Positions 56,322-64,000 of a stretch of DNA of 64,000 nucleotides are shown in pieces. Positions within the stretch are counted from its first letter, which is position 1; every line of letters begins with the position of its first letter. Made by a program: the position numbers and the translations under genes. Source of the stretch: Torymus aiolomorphi (Eukaryota > Arthropoda > Insecta > Hymenoptera > Torymidae); assembly GCA_036365515.1 (NCBI GenBank), contig CM070877.1:87100022-87164021 (forward strand), in the 5' to 3' direction. Below the pieces are notes generated by a model, which was not told the origin of the DNA, made no database searches, and saw only the letters and a list, made by a program, of their open reading frames with translations.

Positions 56322-56899
56322 TCTTCAAACCCGTCGGCACGCGTGACGAAAACCTTTCGAGCTAAACTATCGCTACGTGACAGGACCATGCAATAATGCC
56401 AAGGGGTTATCCTCGAAACTTGCATCCGCTGCGAAGAAAGTAGGCCCCGTTGTTTTTTCGAAACAATATATCATGGTAGCAGCCCCGCAACAGGATGTTT
56501 CGCGTGCAAAGCTTACGCACCGGGGTTTCCGTCGCGCGAACACGCATAGCAATACTCGGGGGTTATTTTTCACCCAGCTACATATTATTAACGGAAAAAA
56601 GTTACCTCTTTCTTCAAACCCGTCGGCACGCGTGACGAAAACCTTTCGAGCTAAACTATCGCTACGTGACAGGACCATGCAATAATACCAAGGGGTTATC
56701 CTCGAAACTTGCATCCGCTGCGAAGAAAGTAAGCCCCGTTGTTTTTTCGAAACAATATATCACGGTAGCAGCCCCGCAACAGGATGTTTCGCGTGTAAAG
56801 CTTACGCACCGGGGTTTCCGTCGCGCGATCACACATAGCAATACTCGGAGTTATTTTTCACCCAGCTACAAATTTTTAACGGAAAAAAGTTACCTCCTG
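56322..56899. repeat. 289-bp tandem duplication between divergent units
   Basis: TCTTCAAACCCGTCGGCACG begins at 56322 and 56611 (period 289). The two copies differ at roughly a dozen positions. Since 289 is not a multiple of three and both strands are open, the frames across it (56377-56685, 56666-56944 and their antisense) are unlikely to be genes. The position, between minus-strand ORFs ending at 56283 and the plus-strand gene starting at 57110, fits a duplicated promoter or replication region (inference). Confidence 0.9.
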
Positions 56900-57109
56900 C
56901 GCTTTGGTGAGATTTTCCAGAGACGGCACGAGTACATAACGTAAACAGATGCTCAAAAACCCCGAGGGAAAGGTATTTTCTGATACCACGTGTATACTGT
57001 ATTCAAAACACTCGACGCCGTTGACACCGCCAAAAAGTCGCGCTATAAAAAAGGTGAGGGCCACTTACGGTCCTACCAGACTTTCTTTCGAACGAGAAGC
57101 GTCACCATG

Positions 57110-58405
57110 GAGAATTTTGTCGCTTGTAAAAGTTTACGGGAAGCTGTATTGCGTCTCGCAGCGCAATCACGCTATAGTAGAGGCGGCGCGTGGCGTACAC
57201 GACTGAGGACGTTGTCTTCTACGGAACTTGTCAATCAGTTACGACGCTTGTTACGGCTGACTGGCTATCGGGCGATAGCAAGATTATTTCGTACATTCAG
57301 GCATTCGCGAGATGTACAGCGTACCATCGGGGAATTTGTGGTCGAGTGCAACTTGGACAGATTGCCTGTTTTTAGAAAGCTCATGAGCGAGTACGAGGAG
57401 CTAATGGGTAAGTGAAAAAATTTTTTAATATTTTTCCTAAAATTTTTTAAAAATTTAGGTCTCTAAAAACATTTTTTTCCAGCCTTAGAAGATTTATTGC
57501 GCGACAGCGATTCTGATAGCGAAAATATCGAAGCTGATGACGAGGAGAGCAGCGACGCCACTCACTTTGAGTGGAATGCCGATGATACACCGTCTCAACC
57601 AGGGCCGTCGGGGGTGGCAAGCGGTTCGGGGCGCACTGATGGACGACAAAATCCTGTAGCTCGCAGGCTATCGTTTGACACTGATAGCGACGCGGCTGAT
57701 GACGGTAGCTCGTAGCAGCAAATCTGGGTCGCCGACGTACACAACGCACCTCTTTCCGACGATAATCCGCCTACAGAAACGGTGTCTGACAGCGAAGAGG
57801 AGCGCACCGTAAGCCCGAACCTTATTAATGCGGAGGACCATGAAAGGGCGAATCTAGAAATGGAGGCGGTAGAAAATGAGCGAGAGTATATACTGGAGGC
57901 GTGATCATCATACGTGGAGCCGGGGAAAGCCGTTCACCGGGCGTTTTTGAGTGATCCTCCTCAGGCGTCAGCAGATGTAGGCACCGCAAATACCGCTGAA
58001 AATCGCTACAACATCTTGAGCAATTTTTACTTTGGAGATCCCGGAGCATACGATAATAACTTTAACCCGTGGGACGAAGTTCATCTGCGTATAAATGAGC
58101 GTAAGTGAAATTAATTTTTCTTTTTCGTAATGTAAAAAAAAAGAGCATGTTGTTGAAAAAAATATTTTTCTTTTTTAGTCATAATACATCGGGATAATAT
58201 ATCGTACCACTATCCCTATGACATTCCCGATATACCTGGGGTTTACGAGCGGTTTTTGAATATACTCCATTCACCACGCGCACAGATGTTGCGTTGGTTT
58301 CATGACCAGGCGGAAAATATATTTTCTCCGTTGTATACGGAAATAGATCTCGCGGATCTATTAGTACGTGTAAGCGAAAGTTTTCGCGGGCCACCGGAAG
58401 AATAG
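57110..58405 (+). pseudogene. Three-exon unknown gene of the PolB block
   Basis: Exon 1, 57110-57407, starts at ATG in good context (CACCATGG) and is helical and Arg/Leu-rich ('LVNQLRRLLRLTGYRAIARL'). Intron 1 is 57408-57482 (GTAAGT ... TTTTTTTCCAG). Exon 2, 57483-58100, begins with an acidic Ser/Asp run ('DSDSDSENIEADDEESSD') and ends 'NFNPWDEVHLRINE'. Intron 2 is 58101-58178 (GTAAGT ... CTTTTTTAG). Exon 3, 58179-58405, codes ~75 residues to a TAG. Both introns preserve frame across split codons, strong evidence of a real former gene of ~380 residues. TAG (57713) and TGA (57902) in exon 2 inactivate this copy. No homology recognised. It precedes PolB by 70 bp on the same strand. Confidence 0.7.
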
Positions 58406-58474
58406 AAAATGACTAAAAAAGAGAAATGTTTAAATAATATTAAAAGCTGACGACAACTCATTTTATTCATTTAG

Positions 58475-61400
58475 AGACCCGTCAATCCCCTCTTCAGGTA
58501 GGCGCTGGTGAAGGTTGTAGCAGAAGCAATAGCAGCCACAGCAGCAGTAGCAGCATCACGCGCGACGACGAGGCTGACGCAGGGCCCGAGCGGTTTATTA
58601 TAGCTGCCGAGGGAGAGCAGTACATGCGTAGGTTTGCTGTTCACGGCCGCACGGTCAGTTTTAATATACGTGACCCACCTGCCGGGGAAAACCCTGTATT
58701 ATGGCTCGAGGAAAGCATTAGAGACATTTACGAATACATTACATCTAACGTTCCACCTAGCACATTAATCGGCGTGAGTATTCATAGTGATCGGTTTGCG
58801 CGGGGGCCCGGAGGGTTGTCGTTCAGGCCTATTGAAAATTTCAGTTACTTAGATTTATGGAATTTGATAAATTCTATATGTCAAAGTAACGCAGTTTTGG
58901 GTATCGATGACACACTAGCCTTACAAATATATTACGTTGAAATGCCTGTTGGCATAGGGAGACCATGACCAAAACAAGCGCTAAGCATAGGTAGTCTTCG
59001 TAAACGCTCAATCGTAACAATAAAAAACGAGGACAATTTATGTTTACCGCGCGCGCTCGTAGTAGCGAGAGCACACTTAGCTCTTAAAACATCCTAATGC
59101 CCGGCGACGCGCGACGAGTGGCGCGTAATTCGCGACGGCCGGCGAAAATTACAGAAAGAGCGCGCAGAGAAACTCGTGCACGATGCAGGAGTAATTTTAC
59201 CGCTAGAGGGGTGTGGATTCCGCGAGTTGACGGCGTTTCAAGATTTTTTTGCTGCGGAGGATATTGCTATGGTTATATTTGAAAAGTGTAACCTGGGTAG
59301 CGGCGAACCCCCGTTATTTGACGGCCGAAACAAGATTCAAGATTTAAATGCACCGCTTCACGGTTTTATTTATTTAATCTTTGAGGAGCAGTCTAGACAC
59401 TTTAACGTGATCACTAATTTATTTGCTGCGGCCGGGTCAAAATTTTTTTGGTCTTATTGTAACAAGGGTTTTCGCCGTATTGGGCAACACAAGTGTAAAC
59501 GAACTTGTGAATCTTGCTTTGTTACACCTCCATGTAGGAGTGACGGTGTAGAAATGATAGAGTGCACAGAGTGTGGACGTAAATTTTTCGGGCATGGTTG
59601 TTTCGTTAATCACAAGCGCGCAGGTTCGTACAAAAAAAATAATCGCAAAGTGTGCGACGTCGTGCGGATATGCGAAAATTGTTTAAAAATAGTAAATACG
59701 CAGCACAGTCAACACGAGTGTGGTATTAATTATTGCAAACAATGTTCGAAGCGGCAGCCGTCCAATCATGCATGTTTCATGCAACCAATTGGTGGTGGTG
59801 GTGACTTGAAAGCGGAAAAAAAATTTTTATACATTTTTTACGATTTTGAGACCCGTCAGGATACGCCGTATGGAGAAAACGCCCGAATTCACGTGCCGAA
59901 TCTCTGTGTCGCGCATCAGGTTTGCACGGATTGCATAGACGTGGACGACCTTAAAATCATTTGTAGCAAATGCGGCGTGCGCGAGTTCATTTTCACAGAC
60001 GATCCGGTAAAACAGCTCTTGAGCTTGTGCATTCGGGAAAGCACTGAATTTTCCGAAATTGTATGCATCGCGCACAATTCCAAGGCTTTTGATGCTCAAT
60101 TCATTTTAAAAGAATTGGCCGAAAACTCTGAGCGCACAGCCCCCAGCGTCATTTTGAACGGTCAAAATATTACAATGTTGAAGTACGGCCGAACCAAGTT
60201 TATCGACAGCATCAAATGAAATTGAGTGCTCTACCAGCTACCTTCGGTTTACCCCAAAGTAGTAAGAAGGCCTCTACCAGCGCTAGAGTTTTATTGCCCT
60301 GACACTATGTCGCCAGCTGAGCGGGCCGTTTTTCTCGAGTGGCATGAAAATACAAGTCCTGGCTATATATTCGACTTTCAAAAAGAGATAGTCGAATTTT
60401 GCCAGATGGACGTGGAAATACTGAGGCGCGCGTGTATACAATTTCGAAAAATTTTTCTCGAGGTAGGCGAAACGGACCCGTTCGTATCAGCGTGTACAAT
60501 CGCGTCGGCGTGTTCGTACGTTTTTCGTAAAAATTTTTTAGTTCCGAATACTATAGGAATAATTCCACCGAACGGTTATAGGCGCGCTGACAAACACTGG
60601 CAAAAATCAATAGAGTGGTTGCTGTATTGCAAGCGCGAGATCGGTCGGGAGATCGTACATGCAGGGAGAACGCGTGAGTTTCGCTTGCTCGAGGGATTTT
60701 TAGTGGACGGTTACCTACCTGCTTTCCCTCCCGGAGAGAGGGAAGCAGCTAAGGGAATCGTTTTTGAATTTCAAGGTTGTTACGTGCACGGTTGCCCGCA
60801 ATGTTTTACGAATAACCGAGAATCGGTAAAATATAAGTTTAATCAAACGTATGCACAGGCGTACGAAAGTGTATAGGTAAAAGTCGAACGAATGCAGAGT
60901 CTCGGCTACGAAGTGCGCGAGATGTGGGAGTGTGAATTCGATGGGATAAAAAGGCAACAGCCCGAGTTCGTACGGTATCTGGATACTCACCCGATAATGA
61001 ATAGAATAACGCTCAATCCGCGGGATGCGTTTTTCGGTGGGCGAACTGAAAATATAGTCACCTCATGCACTGTAGAGCTGGGTGAAGAGATCAAATATAC
61101 TGATATTTGCTCTCTTTACCCGTATATATGTAAGCGAGGCCGATTTCCTATCGGTCACCCGCACATTTACATAGGCTCGGAATGCGCCGCGTTAACGAAT
61201 GGCCGGAATAACAATCTCGCGCGCGTCGAAGGGCTCGTCAAATGCAAAATTTTGCCACCGCGAAATTTATTATTGCCCGTATTACCGGTAAAAATGCACG
61301 GGCGCCTTATTTTTGGTCTCTGTCGTTCCTGCTGTGAGGAAATGCGTCAGGACGACTGCAACCACGAACAAGTCGCCGAGCGTGAGTTTAGCGGGACATG

Positions 61401-62045
61401 GGTAGTGCACGAGTTACAGAAAGCAATCGAATTGGGCTACAGCGTGACTGAGATATTTGTCATATGGCAATATAAGAGCACACAGTATGACCAGTGCAGC
61501 AGTGAGGGTGGTCTGTTTGCCGCGTACGTAAATACCTTCCTTCGGTTGAAACAACAAGCGAGCGGGTGGCCGTCTTGGTGTACGGACGATACTACCAAGG
61601 AGCGTTATATTGACGAGTACGAGCGCGAAGAAGGAATAAGGTTAGACCGGGAAAAGATTGAAAAAAATTCGGGTTTACGTTCGGTCGCAAAACGGAAGTG
61701 GTCAAAACGCGTGACGGGCTACTGAAACTGCTCACGATGCCTGAAAAGGAAGTTTTCGATGTGCTCCCGGTTAGCGAGGATCTTTTGTACGCAAATTGGC
61801 GCTATAAAGAGGACGCTGTAGAGTCATCGCAGAACACAAATATGGTACTAGCAGCTACACCACCGAGCAGGCGCGTCTCGAGATTTACTCGTATATAGAA
61901 AAGCTTTCGGCCAACCGCGTTCTCTACCTGGATACCGATTCGTGTATATTCAAGTGCAGCGAAAAAGACCCTTCAGAGTATAGGCCTCCTTTAGGCACTC
62001 TTCTCGGCAGCATGACGGAGGAGCTCAAGGGCTACAGAAAGGGAG

Positions 62046-62046
<1 letters not shown>
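58475..62046 (+). pseudogene. Protein-primed DNA polymerase B (Polinton/Maverick-like)
   Basis: One frame from an acceptor (TTTATTCATTTAG|AG) at 58475 runs to ~61700, broken by stops at 58966, 59092, 60217 and 60874 and a compensated frame change near 60220-60290. An N-terminal domain precedes 'IKNEDNLCLPRALVVA' (~59025) and a Cys/His-rich region (59455-59790). The exonuclease follows: 'FYDFETRQD' (ExoI, ~59840), 'IAHNSKAFDAQF' (ExoII, ~60065) and 'FCQMDVEIL' (ExoIII, ~60400). Polymerase: motif A 'DICSLYPYI' (~61100) and motif C 'VLYLDTDSCIF' (~61922-61954). Motif B (K...NSxYG) is missing: sequence jumps from 'GLRSVAK' to post-motif-B sequence near 61690-61700, an internal deletion. It ends in the (AT)n tract before the C-terminus. 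No Polinton integrase, ATPase, protease or capsid gene is in the window. Confidence 0.85.

Positions 62047-62140
<94 letters not shown>
62047..62140. repeat. (AT)n microsatellite
   Basis: About 90 bp of AT dinucleotide with one short interruption (CTATATAA), truncating the PolB frame. Confidence 0.95.
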
Positions 62141-62142
<2 letters not shown>

Positions 62143-62388
62143 GGCCTTATTTCCGGGATTATACAGTGTTCTATAGTTTATTCTTTCAGAGTTGCTATAT
62201 ACAAGTGACTAAAGAAATAATGGACCCTGGGGTTATAGACACTAGCACGGGCCTAGAAATAACGTAAATTTACCTTTTTCTTTTCCGGGACGTCCCGGAA
62301 ATAACAGTCCGTCCCGGAAATAACAGTTATATATATTTTTTCGTCCCAGAAATAACACTTATATAAATATATATATATATTGTAAATA
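62141..62388. repeat. Short repeats with GTCCCGGAAATAACA units
   Basis: Three copies of GTCCCxGAAATAACA (62290-62362), a GGGACGTCCC palindrome, and the left half of a 38-bp inverted repeat (62203-62240) whose partner is at 63806-63843 beyond the mariner. Confidence 0.75.
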
Positions 62389-63649
62389 CAAATAAGTTTC
62401 CGCCGTTTTTTTATAAAAATTATCAATTTATTGTAAAAAAGTATACGTTAAATTTTATTCAAAATATTGTCCGTCATTGGCTACTACTTTTTGCCATCAT
62501 TCTGGCTGCATTCGCATGCCACGTCGAAAAAACTCTTCATCTTTTGAGACTACCCATGAATCGACCCAATTTTTGGCTTCTTCGTAAGAAGTGAAGTGCT
62601 GCTTGACCAGAGCGTGAGCCATCGACCGGAACAAGTGGTAGTCCGAGGGAGCAATGTCTGGTGAATACGGCGGGTGGGGTAAGACATCCCATTACAAAGC
62701 TTCCAAAGTATCCTTGACGACTTTTGCAACATGTGGCCGAGCGTTGTCGTGCTGAAAAATCCGTTTGTCATGTCTTTTGGCATATTGGGGGCATTGAAGC
62801 TTCAATTCTCTGCTCATTTGCAACAGTTGCTGTTGATAACGTTCTCCAGTGATAGTTTCGTTAGGCTGGAGTAGCTCGTAATAGATAACTCCGAGCTGAT
62901 CCCACCAAATACAAAACATTAACTTTTTGCCATAAATATTCGGTTTGGCCGTTGAAGTTGGTGCATGGCCGGGCTCACCCCATGATTTCCTACGCTTTGG
63001 GTTGTCGTAGTAGATCCACTTTTCATCCCCTGTCACTATTCGATGCAAAAAACCCTTTCGACTTTGTCTTTGGAGAAGTTGTTCGCACGTGAAAAGACGG
63101 CGCTCGACGTCCCTGGGTTTCAGTTCATGCGGAATCCAATTTCCTTGCTTTTGTATCATACCAAAGGTCTTGAGACGGTGTAAAATCGCTTGTTGAGTCA
63201 CTCCCAAGCTTTCTGCTTGTTCCTTTTCAGTTTGGCATGAGTATTAGTCCAATAATAACTCAGCGTCTTCAAACTTGACTGGCCTTCCTTCGCGTTCTTT
63301 ACCTTCCACGTCAAACTCGCCGTTTTGAAATTTATGAAACCACTCACGACAACTTCTCTCTCTTAAAGCAGCATCACCGTAAACTTCTACAAGCGACCGA
63401 TGCGCCTCAGCAGCACATTTCTTTAAATGAAATAAACAAATCAAAACTTCCCGTAAATGACGCTTATACGGTACAAAATTCGACATTTTCGAACAAAAAA
63501 AAATGTATACTGCCAATACAAAGTCAATAGTATTTTAAGATTATGTTGTTGCCAGGTGTCCAAACTTTCTATGTGACATTTTACATCTGAGGATTTCAAA
63601 GTAATCTTGTCGGTGGAGCCATCTCTTGAAAACGGCGGAAACTTATTTG
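62389..63649 (-). mobile_element. mariner transposon, 1,261 bp
   Basis: TIRs CAAATAAGTTTCCGCCGTTTT at both ends; TA duplicated at 62387-62388 and 63650-63651. Size, TIR length and TA target are standard for mariner. The coding sequence spans almost the whole element on the minus strand. Confidence 0.93.
62455..63486 (-). pseudogene. mariner transposase, three in-frame stops
   Basis: One frame of 344 codons, the usual mariner length, from ATG at 63486 (MSNFVPYKRHLRE) to a TAA at 62455. Helix-turn-helix 'SLVEVYGDAALRERSCREWF' and a second helix-turn-helix 'LGVTQQAILHRLKTFG' precede the DD34D core: 'IVTGDEKWIYYDN' (~63035), 'FQHDNARPHVA' (~62745) and 'PYSPDIAPSDYHLF' (~62660). All three Asp are present. 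Stops at about 63241, 62692 and 62498 inactivate it, with no frameshift, so decay is at an early stage. The upstream in-frame non-ATG extension to 63516 is not expected to be used. Confidence 0.92.
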
Positions 63650-63651
63650 TA

Positions 63652-63927
63652 TACCCAATATATACACATATATATATACATTTCTCGAAAGGGGTTTATG
63701 AAGCCCGTTTTTTTATATATAGGGGTTTATCGAGCCGGATTTTGATTATGCAGCCCGGGCTTCATAATATTTCTAAATATAGGGGTTTCTGCGGCCCGAC
63801 CTAGAGTCTATAACCCCAGGGTCCATTATTTCTTTAGTCACTTGACATAGGGAGCTCTGGGCTGTAGGTACTAATATACAGTCTTGGGCTACATAAACCT
63901 CGATAAGTGTATATATTATATATAGAT
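63652..63927. repeat. GGGCC-rich repeat with inverted 38-bp partner
   Basis: Contains several variants of GGGGTTT(A/C)T..(A/G)GCCCG and GGGCTGCATAAT/GGGCCGCAGAAA on one strand or the other. 63806-63843 is a perfect inverted match to 62203-62240. Similar GGCCGC-AAAT wording occurs at 22640-22740 and 35745-35790. Confidence 0.7.
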
Positions 63928-63941
63928 ACACACACACACAC

Positions 63942-64000
<59 letters not shown>
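63928..64000. repeat. (CA)n microsatellite, runs off the window
   Basis: ACAC dinucleotides with one CGC interruption, continuing to the last base. Confidence 0.97.

Noticed and set aside
56373..56944. ORFs on both strands over the 289-bp repeat
   Set aside because: The period is not a multiple of three, both strands are open, and differences between copies mostly change residues.
58179..58394. Minus-strand ORF over exon 3 of the unknown gene
   Set aside because: The plus-strand reading is supported by two phase-consistent introns; the antisense frame is not.

Overview
The window is non-coding, repeat-dominated eukaryotic DNA, almost certainly from an arthropod and most likely an insect. 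Evidence: AT-rich background, long (GA)n, (GT)n, (CA)n and (AT)n microsatellites, mariner and Tc5-like transposons, BEL/Pao and Ty3/Gypsy retroelements, LINE fragments with a PHD/Baculo_FP-type ORF1, and a protein-primed DNA polymerase B of the Polinton/Maverick kind. Hymenoptera would fit but I cannot prove it. The only host gene I can support is one exon of an FG-nucleoporin (Nup98-like) at 1182-1474 on the minus strand.

Layout. 1-7.3 kb: LINE remnants, the nucleoporin exon, two (GA)n tracts. 7.3-11.3 kb: a 21-bp tandem repeat, then a 2,979-bp DNA transposon with ~590-bp inverted repeats and a broken DUF4817-type transposase. 11.3-15.8 kb: a decayed BEL/Pao element. 15.8-35 kb: a decayed Ty3/Gypsy element (here Gypsy-1) cut by three insertions: ~4.6 kb of hairpin and tandem repeats, a ~280-bp double hairpin inside RT, and a 10,085-bp Tc5-like composite (24814-34898; 502/501-bp inverted repeats, TAA target duplication) that holds a Tc5-type transposase with an intron, a 126-bp coding-frame tandem repeat and a 238-bp tandem array. 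35.7-37.7 kb: an inverted pair of Penelope-like, hammerhead-like motifs and a LINE 3' end.

37.8-53.3 kb is a Russian-doll nest that can be ordered in time: an inverted-repeat family holds an LTR element (Gypsy-3, 38164-52954, target duplication TCCT) coding only a Gag-like protein with an array of about nine zinc knuckles. Gypsy-3 holds a 560-bp MITE (TATA duplication), and the MITE is split in its terminal repeat by a young GC-rich Gypsy (Gypsy-2, 40239-47313, ACACT duplication, LTRs ~99% identical). Gypsy-2 has an open PR-RT-RNaseH-IN pol reading frame and, unusually, its zinc-knuckle (Gag/nucleocapsid-like) ORF downstream of pol, in the same frame after one TGA, next to a good splice acceptor.

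53.4-62.0 kb is a Polinton/Maverick-like block: a three-copy GC-rich repeat array, small Cys-rich ORFs on the minus strand, a 289-bp tandem duplication between divergent units, a three-exon unknown gene with two short phase-matched introns but two in-frame stops, and a protein-primed PolB pseudogene that has lost polymerase motif B and is cut off by an (AT)n tract. 62.1-64 kb: a nearly intact 1,261-bp mariner between inverted 38-bp repeats, then a (CA)n tract. No tRNA, rRNA, CRISPR array or complete host gene was found. All coordinates of nested boundaries come from reading target duplications and repeat edges by eye.
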